From contig ML769389.1 of assembly GCA_009733575.1 (NCBI GenBank), positions 124,001-188,000 on the forward strand: DNA of 64,000 nt. The letters are read 5' to 3'. The notes beneath the pieces were generated by a model, which was given only the letters and a program-made list of their open reading frames with translations, did not search any database and had not been told where the DNA came from. Shown here piece by piece: positions 21,792-32,175 of the stretch. The stretch's first letter is position 1. Every line of letters starts with the position of its first letter. The position numbers and the translations under genes are program-made. The stretch is from Gymnopus androsaceus JB14 (Eukaryota; Basidiomycota; Agaricomycetes; Agaricales; Omphalotaceae).

Positions 21792-22362
21792 CTTTTACCA
21801 TCGGTGAATCAGAAGAGCTTATTGTGAACATTGTTCATTAAGGACCTTGTATGAATAATCTATGTCGTTCGTTCCGTATCATGATCATGGACTATTGGAC
21901 TACGATGTATGTAGAGTAGTAGTAGTGGAACGAGCGAGTATTATACACGTAGTATTAGTACGGAATGTTCTGTAATTATATAGCGTGAACATAGTTTTAG
22001 TGGATGAAACTTGACCGTGTGTAATTGAGCTGACTCGCGTGCGTCCCTGATCCTTGAGCGCCTATATCTCGTGACCGTGTCGCGAGTGTACCTCCGCAGT
22101 GATAGAGTTGCCACCGATAGTGAGCTAGGATTTGTGCTCTGCTACAAGTTCATAGCAGTTCCCGTATAAACCAGTGGTATTTACTATTTAGCTACGCGAT
22201 CGCGGCTCGGCTTGCGCCAGACCTGCCCTAAATTCACCCCGATCACCCGTGACAGGCTTCTTTCGGGGTATAAAACAGGGATTGCTTGCCTCTCTTTTTA
22301 TCCCTTCTCTCTTCCTTCCACCACCATTTTCAGCTCTCATACTTTGAAACTCCTTGCTCATC
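21792..22362. other. intergenic between the two aspartic proteases
   Basis: About 570 bases with the end signals of copy 1 and the promoter of copy 2; no further gene is seen. The region around 22000-22140 is rich in TCGCGAG-like motifs but without a clear repeat. Confidence 0.5.
22269..22275 (+). promoter_or_regulatory. TATA box of aspartic protease copy 2
   Basis: TATAAAA in the context GGGGTATAAAACAGGG, 94 bp before the ATG at 22363, followed by a pyrimidine-rich stretch (TCTCTTTTTATCCCTTCTCT) usual at fungal transcription starts. Confidence 0.65.
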
Positions 22363-24484
22363 ATGGCTCCCGTTGTCATCAACAGTATTCCAATGTCGTC
22401 GCGTCTCGCCTCTGGCGTCAAAGATTTTCGAAGCCTCGTTGAAAGCGACCGTCGACGCGCCCAGAAGCACTGCTCTCCTCATACTATCGGCCACGGTCCC
22501 CGCAAAGCATCACCACGCTCATCATCAGCCACAACCAGGTCAAAGCGGCGGCGGCTCTGGTTCCCAGCCTGCTCCGTCTACTGGAAGCTGCAGCGTCAAC
22601 GTCACCAACGCCAGTGAGTTTCTTATCGTTTATATGCGCTTCTTATTGCACTTGGTGACCCTTCCTTCACAGCTGTCACCTACATGATGCCTTGCACAGT
22701 CGGTGGCCAGGACTTCCGCCTTCTCATCGACACTGGTAAGTGAACGCCCGCTTTGTTTCATTCTTTTTCCTGAGTGCTATCTAGGATCATCTAATACGTG
22801 GGTCGGTGCCGGCCAGAAATTCCAGCCTAATAGTTCATGCAAGAGGTCAATCAGCGTCCTCCTTCTAACCATTTCCATTCGCTCGCTAACATCACTCCCT
22901 TGATATAGCACTCGCAAGACCGTCGTATGTGTCCAGTCTACTCTACAACAGTGGTTACGGTGTCTCATGATTGCGTCTTCGACATGTAGAACGTTAGCTA
23001 TGGATCTGGCTCTTTTAACGGAACCGAATGCAAGTTGTCTTTCTTTCGTTGCCAAACCGCGACTAACGTTCTTCTTTCACGTAGACCAAGGCCCTGTTGT
23101 TCTTGGGGCAAAGGGCTCTGGAATGCCAGAAATTCCGAACCAGTCCTTTGCTGTGGCCGATACCGCGACGGGATTCCAGGACATGGATGGCATTCTTGGT
23201 ACGTCGATGTTTTATCTCTTATCCATTATCTGAAGGATCTTTCTAGGCATCGGACCTACCGATCTCACCCAAAGTACGAGTCCTTTCAACTTTGATTCCA
23301 AACTCTCACCTCTTTCCTAGACACTGTGAATGGTATGGACTCCGTTCGTAAGTTACTCTTTCCTCTCCGACTGCGCTAGCTTGATGCTAATGTTGCATTT
23401 AGCCACTGTCACCGACAACCTCTGCAAGCAAGGTAGTATCAAATCCGAACTTATTGGCATTTCTTATGAGCCAACTACCGGCGCCAACTTGGCCAATGGC
23501 GAGCTCATTTTCGGAGACGTTGATACTGCCAAGTAAGTCCTGATGTCTTCTATTTACTTTGGGTGTCTTCACAGACCTCGTTCGACAGATGCGTCGGTGA
23601 GATAACTTACGTACCGATCACCTCGACCTCTCCTGCTTCCAAGTACTGGGGTACGGCATTCCATTCTTCTATCTTGTTTACCTAGGATTTATTACTGTAC
23701 TCCTAGGCATCGACCAGACGGTTACCTATGGCACGTCTGAGAAGCCGATTCTCTTGAAGACTGCCGGGATCGTCGACACTGGGTAAGCGTCTTGATCATC
23801 GAGACTATCCTATCTCTGCTAATTATCGAAACATTTCAGAACGACGTTGGTCATGATTGCAACTGATGCCTTCAAGGCTTACCAGGTATGTTTCAATTTC
23901 TTGTTGAACTTTTCTGACAACTCTCCTTTCCAATCAGGGCGCGACTGGTGCTACGATGGATCAGACGACTGGGCTTCTCAAACTTACCGAAGAACAGTTC
24001 AATAATATGCAGAGCTTGTTCTTCGAGATTGGCGGCGTTAGTCCAATGTCCAAGTTTTTCCTTCTGCTTGTTAACTGTTGTTCACATAGATCAAGTTCGA
24101 ACTTACCCCCAACGCACAGATCTGGCCTCGCTCGCAGAACAAGGCTATGGGCGGAGACGAGAACTCGATCTACTGCATCATTGCGGACATGGGAGCGATG
24201 TCTGGAGGTCAGTCATGTTTTTTCTTTCCTGAATGATTCTAATCGATGTTTCCTTCTAGATGGTCTCGATTTCATTAGTGCGCATTTTTTTAAACCATGT
24301 TTTTTTCCAAGTCTCATCGAGCTTTTCTACAGATGGCTTCGGATGGCTTCAACGCTTCTATAGCGTTTACGACACCGTACGTTCAATAAATCATCAGTGC
24401 TCAACGTTGACTAACTTTTTTTTGAAGACCAACTCCCGCGTCGGTATCGCAAACACTCCCAACACCAAGGCTGAGACCAATTAA
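22363..24484 (+). CDS. A1 family aspartic protease (polyporopepsin-like), copy 2, with one frame break
   Basis: Same exon layout as copy 1. It has DTGSSNTWVGAG (first Asp, near 22731-22805), flap SYGSGSFNGTE, IVDTGTTLVMIA (second Asp, near 23770-23860), and the end FGWLQRFYSVYDT then NTPNTKAETN with TAA at 24482-24484. The N-terminus reads MAPVVINSIPMSSRLASG and shares the basic SDRRRAQK block of copy 1; it also lacks a typical signal peptide. The A-run at 22504-22506 must lose one base to pass from the SDRRRAQK frame into the His-rich linker HHHAHHQPQPGQS. Only a 12-nt GT-AG pair exists there, too short for an intron. The two genes arose by tandem duplication. Protease function is expected if the break is a sequence error. 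Confidence 0.8.
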
Positions 24485-25050
24485 GTTTTAACCGTAGCAG
24501 AAGTCTCGAATAATCGCAAACCGGATTGTAATGAAATAAAGCTTGTAATTGTAATTGTGTAGTATCGAACTAGTAAGTAGAATAATTGTTGTAGTGTATG
24601 CATGTATATTCTCGCTAGACTCAGTGCGAATAGGTTGTAACCACGCATTTGTTGTACCCCAGTATACGACCGTTCCACTTTCATTCATACTTATTGCATG
24701 CGTTACATTATCGATACCTACATCCACTCGCTATCATGATCAATGTAAACCTTTGAAATAGTTTATATTAACATTCATTATTGACCACAATTACGAGACG
24801 CAAGCCAGTCTTCGTTCAATGTTTTGCAGAGTCAGCCCAACTTGAACAACCTTGCTCCTTCTCTCGCTCGCATGGATGAGCTTGTAATTCGTAGTACGTT
24901 CAGTCAAGTAAAGTAATCTTCACTGGGGACTAAGTGAGCGCACAACGTCAAAGAATCACGAATCTGGAAGCACATGCTTTCGAGTCAGTCTTGATTAACA
25001 GAAAAAAAACTACAAGCACTTACATATTTACGAGCCTCAGCTGCCACCAC
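24485..25050. other. intergenic, convergent 3' flanks
   Basis: About 565 bases between the ends of protease copy 2 and the convergent kinase gene. The block 24594-24667 recurs at about 26836-26908 as part of the displaced protease fragment. Confidence 0.6.
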
Positions 25051-26486
25051 TCATGGGTCATCATCTGGCATCACGGGCCAATCAATACCTTCCTCTCCCG
25101 GCCTGTCCCTCATCCATCTATCCGGTATCAACTCAACCACCTCTGCCGCAGTGGCCCTTTTCTCGACATCATAGAATGTCATCTTGCGTAGGATCCTCTC
25201 CACCATCGCTCGGTCCTCCTCGGCTTCTCCTTCGAACGGAAACTGCCTCGGAAGCATCAGCCATTTGCCACTACCCTTACCAGGTTTACGCTTTCTCGAA
25301 CACCAATTTTCGTCCTCGTCGAACCAATCCCACCTTTCTCCACTACTGGCGGTAGAAGAGTCAGACATATCAGACGATGCAGAGGAGGTGTCGGATCCAT
25401 TAGCACTCCCAGACCACATCGCCCACCATTTCTCCGGGAACTTGCCAAGTTTCAACACCATGACAGCCCTCGAAAACGGAGCAGGCTCTGAAAAGAGAAA
25501 TCGTCTCAGAAAGAGGTAGTTTATCAAGTGGGCGAGGGCCCATATGTCCGATGCAGGGCTGAGTAAATTCTCGAAGAAGACTTCAGGTGATGCGAAGACT
25601 TCGGGACAGTGTGATGGTCGTATTCTGGAACCCGAGCCTGGCACCGCGAGGAACGATTCACCAAAGTCGCATATTTTAACGTGCAGCGATGCAGGATCTG
25701 CAAAACATATTTCGATAAAGGAGTCTTCGAGGCAGGGTAAGACGAGGTATTGAGGGATATGAGGATCAGGTGCAGGGTTCAAAGACAAGTCGGAGGTAGG
25801 AGCGTCAGCTTTCCAGGCATGGGGGATGTACCGACGAGGCTTTCTGATCATCTTTTCAGTATGTTCTTGAGAGGACGATATGATCGTCGGGGCATAAAGG
25901 AGAACATTTCGGACGTGAAGATCTGAGAAATTGGTATCGTTAGAGGGCGATGAAGAGTCCAACTGTACAAGCTTTACCGACCTCCGTGTACGATGCCGTG
26001 CTTATGTAGATACCTCAAGCCATATGCAACCTGCGCACCCAAGCGCTTCGCGATACCTGTAGGAGCAGGATCCTCCCTATACATATAAAACAGAGCATCT
26101 GCGAGATTCGGGCCTAGGATCTCCGTTACGATACACAGATGTGTCCCATTTGGTCCTTTGTGAGTGAATACATCGAATATTTGGACGACATGGTTGTTCC
26201 CCTCATCATCATCTGGCGACTGACTGGATTGCGCACGGACATGCTGGAGGTACTTGACGACGGTAATCTCGTCGAACACACGAGATATAGAACGTTCGAG
26301 GTTAGCGACACAGATTTTCAATGCAGCGTAGCGGCCGATTTGAGAGTCGTAAACCAGCCAAACGACGGCGTATGTGCCGTGCCCAAGCTTATTTACGACA
26401 GTGTAGCGCCCGTTGTGAAATTTGTCGTCGAGGTGGACAGGATGATAGCCTCCGGGACAGTATCGGTAGGCGCTTTCTATGTTCAT
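25051..26486 (-). CDS. SRPK-like serine/threonine protein kinase
   Basis: Two main exons, about 25974-26486 and 25051-25940, separated by a short intron near 25940-25974. The start is the ATG at 26484-26486 (MNIESAYRYCPGGYHPVHL), the usual opening of SR-protein kinases. Kinase motifs in order: KLGHGTYAVVW (glycine loop), AALKI (Lys), YLHKHGIVHGD-LHVRNVLL (catalytic loop), ICDFGES (metal-binding DFG), and PEVFASPEV (activation segment end). A Ser/Asp-rich insert (about 25345-25410) follows. The loop has HGD and not HRD; the catalytic Asp is restored by splicing, and HGDLH is common in fungal SRPK-like kinases. The family phosphorylates Arg/Ser-rich splicing factors in the cytoplasm and nucleus; many fungal expansions have unknown targets. 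Confidence 0.8.
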
Positions 26487-26504
26487 GGTCAAGAAGAAAG
26501 AGTG

Positions 26505-26908
26505 AATTTTTCCTTCCGCTTGTTAACTGTTGCTCACATAGACCAAGTTCGAACTTACCCCCAACGCGGCACAGATCTGGCCTCGCTCGCAGAACAAGGC
26601 TATGGGCGGAGACGAGAACTCGATCTACTGCATCATTGCGGACATGGGAGAGTTATCTGGAGGTCAGTCATGTTTTTTCTTTCCTGAATGATTCTAATCG
26701 ATGTTTCCTTGTAGTTGGTCTCGATTTTATTAGTGCGCATTTTATTAACCATGTTTTTTTTCCAAGTCTCATCGAGCTTTTCTACAGATGGCTTCGGATG
26801 GCTTCAACGCTTCTATAGCGTTTACGACACCGTAGTGCATGTGTGTATATTCTCGCTAGACTCAGTGCGAATAGCTTGTAACCATGCATTTGTTGTACCC
26901 CAGTATAC
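26505..26908 (+). pseudogene. displaced 3' fragment of the aspartic protease gene
   Basis: This is a near-identical copy of 24056-24377 (last introns and exons of protease copy 2), then a jump of about 215 bp, then a copy of 24594-24667 from its 3' flank. It contains the exons reading ELTPNAQIWPRSQNKAMGGD, with an extra residue at CGGCACAG, and FGWLQRFYSVYDT. It lacks everything upstream and cannot encode a protease. It begins less than 20 bp upstream of the kinase start codon, so it now occupies the kinase promoter. Confidence 0.85.
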
Positions 26909-27228
26909 CGTTCTGTCAAACCAATTTTTGGAGTCGTGTCGACTCTTTAAAAAAATTTGTATCTTTCGCGAGAGATACTTACTGGGTGGTAGTTCTCATC
27001 TTCAACTTGAAGAACCTAACAAAGTACTACTTTCGAATTGGGTTCTTCAAGTCCCGACATCGACTTTCAATTTCCTTTTATAAATGTCATCCTTCCGAAT
27101 CAATCTTATCACTTTCGTTAAAACCACTGAACAGTAAATTGGCAAACTGGACGCTCTGTATATCCTCCGAGGTTTAATTATCGTAAGTAATGCACCTCAG
27201 GTAGACGCTTGCACTCCATTCTATGAAA
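26909..27228. other. intergenic, hairpin
   Basis: About 320 bases after the protease fragment and before the end of the helicase gene. It contains a perfect 12-bp inverted repeat (ACTTGAAGAACC at 27005-27016, GGTTCTTCAAGT at 27041-27052, 24-nt loop). Nothing else is recognised. Confidence 0.55.
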
Positions 27229-29974
27229 TTAACTCTCTTGTTTGAGCATACCTAAAGTCATAATAAAAGACTTGGAAATCCTCGATACACCACGAGCATA
27301 GATCTGATTCGTGTATACCTAAAGTGCGCAATGAGAACACGATTAACAAAAGAACCAACTCGGCTCACCAGCTCATCATAGATAATTGCTGGGGTTTTTT
27401 TATCACAGAGAGTCGAACTAGGATGTATCTTCACGATCTACAGTGTACGGTCAATACGGACTTCTAACCAGATCGCATCATAACATACCGCCTGTCCAAT
27501 CGTCTGTTTATATGATCCATCTGGCTGCAAAAGAGCTAGATTCATAGCTAGACCGTGTCCAAGACTATGAATAACAGGATCCTCCTTGTCGCCACATGAA
27601 GTTTGATGGTCGATGCCAAGTCTCTGACATGTTTGTCTGAGCTGCTCCCGAATGTCGTTTGCTTCTAGCAGAGCTCGTTCATTGAGGAAATGTCGTCGAC
27701 ACCAATCTTTGCAGTCCGCTCTTGCTCTCGGACTGGTCAATTTCCTCGTATGCCCTTACGACGTTGAGAATCGTGAGGTGGTCGCCACAAGCATGTCGAA
27801 ACTTTTTACGAGCTTCCGATACAGCATCGCGCTGCTCAGAGCTTTCGACAAAGATCTTGGAGGAAGCGGAGAGGATGGAGACAATGTCCAACACTTCATG
27901 TGTGCAGCCGTACTCTTTGGAAGCAATGATAGCACGACTGAAGATAGGTTCGAGAGGGAATGCAGCCATTTGTCGACCAATGGATGTAATCTCTTTCTTT
28001 TGGTTAAGAGCGCCCAGGAAAAACAGCAGGATGAGTGATGATTTCACTATTCTCAAACGTATTTATAAGTGGTAATGGAGTTGCAGCTGAAGGCAAACGT
28101 ACTCGATTCATCTGCTGGTTGATCCATAAGTTCCAGTGTCTCGAGGTCTTGCCCTATACACTTTAGTTGGAGGAGACTGGAAGAAAGGCTACATCTCATA
28201 ATTTCGGGCTCTGAGGATAGTGCCATTGTTTTGAAGGCGTCTTCTGTGTACAATCGGAAACAATATCCGGCTCCCTAACATTTTAGTCAGTTTTTAGGCA
28301 CATAGGAAAACGTTTAAATCCCTCACCTCACGACCGGCACGACCAGCTCTTTGCATCGCAGAAGACTGTGTGATATCTCTTGTTAATAGCGTATCAAAAC
28401 CTATAATACCGCCCAGTGAGTCAAAGAAAACAGTCCAAAGGGTTGACTTGTACCTCCTCCGGTATTCCTAGCAAGATAGCGCTTTTCCTTACACTTCCCC
28501 GTGTCAATGACAAATTTCACTCCGGGGATGGTGATAGATGTCTCTGCAATATTAGTCGCTAATATGCATTTCCGAGTATTCGGAGGTGTAGGACGAAATA
28601 CTTTTGAGTTTTGACCAGGAGCTTGCGAAGCGTACATTGGGCACATCAGAACCTAAATAGAGGTCACAACGACGACCAAAAGGGGATTGGAGACCAGACA
28701 CACCGACATACGGTCCTGTGGTAGCTGGTTGGCGTATATTTGGATTGTTTTCTCCAAACTCTCAATGTCTTCTTGACCTAGAACGAGAAGGTAGGCGACG
28801 AGACAGAGTCGGAAAGGAAATGCATACCTGGTAAGAATATCAGGACGTCTCCAGGAGGGTATTCGGTATGTATTTGAAAGAACGTGCGCATTGCTGCATC
28901 TGCATAGTCGACTTGCCCCTGTGACGAGTGATAGATTTTAACTGGGTGTTGACGACCTTGAACGTAGATAATTTTTGCGCTAGAAAGTATGAGACTTGAG
29001 CAAAACCCGAAAGAAGCTTGCAAGGCAGCGTACCCAGAGAAAAACCGACCAAACTTCTCGGCATCAAGAGTCGCACTCATGACGATGATTTTGAGAGGAT
29101 TGGTATCTGCCCTTCCCTTCCCCTTCCCTTTCACGTCCTGAGGGGTATTACGCTGCCGTAAGATCGTTTTGAGATTGGCGATTAAGAGATCGGTTCGCAA
29201 CGAACGCTCGTGGGCCTCGTCCACGATAACGACACTGTACTTGCTCAATAATGGGTCGGACATGAGCTCCCGGACAATCATACCATCAGTCATGTATTTA
29301 ATCCGAGTTTCTGAACTGGAACGCTCATCGAAACGAACGGAATACCCGACCGAGGATCCAAGAGTGACGTTTTGCTCCACTGCGACTCGAGTAGCAAGAG
29401 AAGTAGCGGCAACCTTTCGAGGCTGAGTTACCGCAATCATTCCATCTCTTGCAATCCCGGACTCTAGTAAGTACTGAGGGACCTCTGGAAGTACGGTCAG
29501 CTATGCAGCGACACAGGAACAATGTGCAAGACGTACGCGTGGTCTTGCCTGATCCAGTTTCACCCAGCAATACAGTCACTTCGTTTTCTCGGAATTCCTG
29601 TATCAAAGCATCCTTGCCTAGTAAAGATGAGTATACTTGGAATGCACAAAACAAAGGACGTATCCACCTTTCGCAATAGGAAGCTTAGAGCGCTGCTCCT
29701 GGAGCGGTAATTGCTTCGTAGAGGCCAACGAGACAGAAAAACGTCTACCCTCTCCTTCAGAACCAGCATGGCCATTGATAGATTTTCGTGCCCTCTTCAA
29801 GCTGGGGCCATCGGATGGACTTTTGTGATAGCCGTTTGATAAAAGTCCAGCGTTCACCTTCAGCGGCGTCTTCCGTTTTCGGTCATCGTCGCCAGCATCC
29901 ATCCAAGTTGACTTGGGGTGTTTGAAAGATTTTCGATTATTGAAGAGAGGGGATTTTTTGACCGCGACAGACAT
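27229..29974 (-). CDS. DEAH-box RNA helicase, DHX33-like
   Basis: A multi-exon gene starting MSVAVKKSPLFNNRKSFKHP with a basic, low-complexity N-terminus of about 100 residues. Helicase motifs in order: LLGETGSGKTT (I), TQPRKVAA (Ia), IVDEAHERS (II, DEAH), VMSATLD (III), LIFLPGQEDIE (IV region), LATNIAETSITIPG (V), MQRAGRAGRE (VI). The HA2 and OB-fold parts follow (LGALNQKKEITSIGRQMAAF, KIHPSSTLCDKKTPAIIYDE, then VYTNQIYARGVSRI). The block GRQHPVKIYHSSQGQVDYADA resembles DHX33 best. DEAH helicases of this group act in ribosome biogenesis or splicing; the exact role is inferred. Between VVRAYEEIDQSE and DWCRRHFLNERALLEA (about 27710-27740) one extra base must be skipped. The end with TAA at 27229-27231 is approximate. 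Confidence 0.82.
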
Positions 29975-30148
29975 TGCGATATTCCGCTATAGTTTCTAGT
30001 CTGAGAATAGTAGTCGTGCTAGCATAGGAGTGAGGGAGAAGTTATTGCGGCCTTGGTAGCCGGGTCGAATTATCGAGGTTTTAACGCCTACGTCCAGGAC
30101 GGAGCAGTTTGAGTTGGTCCTGCTAGGGAAATTCAACAAGGTAAGAAG
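29975..30148. other. helicase promoter region
   Basis: Short flank between the helicase start and the inserted element. It ends with the target duplication TAAGAAG at 30142-30148. Confidence 0.5.
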
Positions 30149-30168
30149 TGAGTGTGGGCAGCCCCTGC
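30149..30168. repeat. left terminal inverted repeat
   Basis: 20 bp, exact reverse complement of 31037-31056. Confidence 0.9.
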
Positions 30169-31036
30169 GAGATTTACCGTGCGCTGACTAATTGGGCGCT
30201 TATTTGATTTCCACTGAAAGTCTTCGCGCCGATTCTTGCTCTTAGTCTCTGAGCGTATTTCAGTAAAATTAAGCAGTTCAAAGAATGAATTATAGTTTAT
30301 AATGTATGTAGAAATAATTTGGAGGCAAAATTATTATTACTTATAGTAATCCTCCTCGGAATCATATCCCTCCGAGTCGAAACCCTCCAGATCTTCAACA
30401 GTAACATCTGGAATATCCTGCTTCACCTAGTTCTGGAACATTAGGATGTTCCAAGATCTGTGCTTCTATAAATTTCTCGACCGCCTCCTGAAGAAACCGT
30501 AGTTTATCATTCCGGTTCCCTCCAAGCCAAGCCTAGCAGTGGTAGCAGCTGAAGTTTGACTTTGGCGTTGACTTTTTGACCTCCGTTTCGTCTGCCAAAG
30601 CGTATCCGCTTGTCAGCAGCGCTGGGCATCAACAAAACGCGTCTAGGGACGTCGCGACGCGTAAAGCCAGAAGGATTCGAGCGATTACGTAAAGATTTCG
30701 CCATCTCCGAGAGGGATGCTCGGAATGGTAATCCCGGCTACTTGGCTGCCCCGAGCACTGTCGGGATTATCCTTTTTCAGCAATTTGATTGTAATTAACG
30801 AAAAAAATAACATTTTTTGGCCAGGCTTAAGTAGATAAATTCGGAAACGCTAGTAATCTTTGAGAAATTCCTATATATTTCTCGTTTACTTCAAATGGAT
30901 CCTTAATCAAAATGATTCTCGTATTTCAGTTTGGGTGTTCACCTATTCCGTTCTCTCTAACGAAAGCAGCGCGAACGCTCAGTAGCGTGTTGGCGGGATC
31001 GGCAATTTCGGCCATCCCGTGGGAAATGAATATTTG

Positions 31037-31056
31037 GCAGGGGCTGCCCACACTCA
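31037..31056. repeat. right terminal inverted repeat
   Basis: 20 bp, exact reverse complement of 30149-30168, followed directly by the target duplication. Confidence 0.9.
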
Positions 31057-31393
31057 TAAGAAGCCGACGACGCGAAAAAAAGTGCAGTATCAGCGCTAAT
31101 TTACATTGGGCGCTCAAGCTCGGCAGTCGGGCCATACTGTAAAGAGAATAATTGCTGAACGTCGGCTGAACGTTCTTCTTTTCTTTCTTTCCAGAAATTT
31201 GAATGCTGGTCATTTTTGCTAATATCCAAGCCCGCACGGGAAACCTTGCTTGCAAACTTTCAACTTAGCGGAACTGGTGCTGGTAATTTTTGCTGATATA
31301 TACAAGCCCGCAATATGTCAGCGACGCCAACACAGAACACCTTGTTGAATAACCGCAACTTCGACAAATCGACCAGCTGACAAGTTGGTCGAG

Positions 31394-31400
31394 TATATAA
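31394..31400 (+). promoter_or_regulatory. TATA box of the EthD-type gene
   Basis: TATATAA, 30 bp before the ATG at 31430. The distance implies a very short 5' leader. Confidence 0.5.
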
Positions 31401-31429
31401 GTAAAGAGCCCATCTGTTCCTCCACTCCA

Positions 31430-31946
31430 ATGGTCCGCTTCTCTTTTTTCATCAAACGTCGCCCTGATATTACCTTCGAACAGTTTGACGAGCGCTGGTA
31501 TATATGACATTTAGCTCACACAGTGACTGACTGAAATGCTGATGCCCTGCAGGACGAACTTTGCAAAGATTGTTCAGAGCCTCAGATGCGTCCAAGAGCA
31601 CTCTATTAGCTATACCCAGGTATCTGTTCGGCCATTATTACAGGATGACAATAACTAACTCTGCCCCAGTTTCATATCAAGCCAGATCTGGGGGCCCCTC
31701 TTGTCGCGGCTGGGTTCCCGAACGTTAACGTTTTTGATGGTATAGCACATATAGATGTTGAAAGTGCCGATGTGTTGATCAAACTCATGCAAGATGAGGA
31801 ATATTTGCGGGTCAGTCATACCTTGAGCTTGCTGAGACGCGTCGTTAACTGTTCAGCAGGTTGCCAATGTCAATGAGCAAACGTTTGCAGACATGACAGC
31901 TATCCACACCAACATCGGTGTGGAGGAAGTACACTTTCAGACATAG
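31430..31946 (+). CDS. EthD-type dimeric alpha/beta barrel protein (about 120 aa)
   Basis: Four exons: 31430-31497, 31553-31619, 31670-31810 and 31860-31946. All introns have GT-AG borders and the joined frame is open. The product begins MVRFSFFIKRRPDITFEQFD, the typical start of EthD-domain proteins (small dimeric ferredoxin-like barrels). A central helix contains YTQFHIKPDLGAP and the second half GIAHIDVESADVLIKLMQDE; it ends EVHFQT. Fungal members include dehydratases and oxygenases in polyketide pathways as well as proteins of unknown function. No polyketide genes lie nearby, so the substrate is unknown. The gene starts about 370 bp right of the inserted element. Confidence 0.72.
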
Positions 31947-32175
31947 TAGCTTTCTCTTCAGACTATCTGCTGCACTGGAATTTACATTTCCCCAAACGAG
32001 ACTTGACTCGAGTACACCTGTTACATATATGATTCATTGTTCACCAGATGTGTATTAGGCCCCGTTCTGTAACTTTGATACGACAGATGGAATACACGAA
32101 AACCATAACTTGGCCATAACGTACAAGTTACAACGTCCGCAAATAACTATCATCCCTAGAAACTGGACTCTAGTA

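Larger units (their letters stand above)
30149..31056. mobile_element. 908-bp DNA transposon-like element with perfect TIRs and 7-bp target duplication
   Basis: The left end TGAGTGTGGGCAGCCCCTGC (30149-30168) is the exact reverse complement of the right end (31037-31056). Each is bordered by the same 7 bases, TAAGAAG (30142-30148 and 31057-31063), which marks transposition by a cut-and-paste DNA element. The interior has no intact transposase. On the minus strand a broken frame reads MAKSLRNRSNPSGF (from 30704), then EAVEKFIEAQILEHPNVPEL, then an acidic tail DSEGYDSEEDYYK near 30335-30400; a stop and a frame change interrupt it. It is therefore non-autonomous or decayed. A 7-8 bp duplication is near hAT-like elements (8 bp), but the superfamily cannot be decided from the ends alone. 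Confidence 0.82.

Noticed and set aside
25974..26000. Kinase dead because the catalytic loop reads VHGGR
   Set aside because: Splicing at the upstream GT joins G to AT and restores HGDLH; the Asp is present.
27005..27052. 12-bp perfect hairpin as a terminator or small RNA
   Set aside because: A single hairpin in AT-rich intergenic fungal DNA has no established role; noted only as a repeat.
30335..30704. MAKSLRN N-terminus resembling small ribosome-associated proteins of the LLP/DUF2423 kind
   Set aside because: Only about six residues agree, the rest does not fit, the frame is broken, and it lies wholly inside a TIR-bounded element. Kept as unknown element content.
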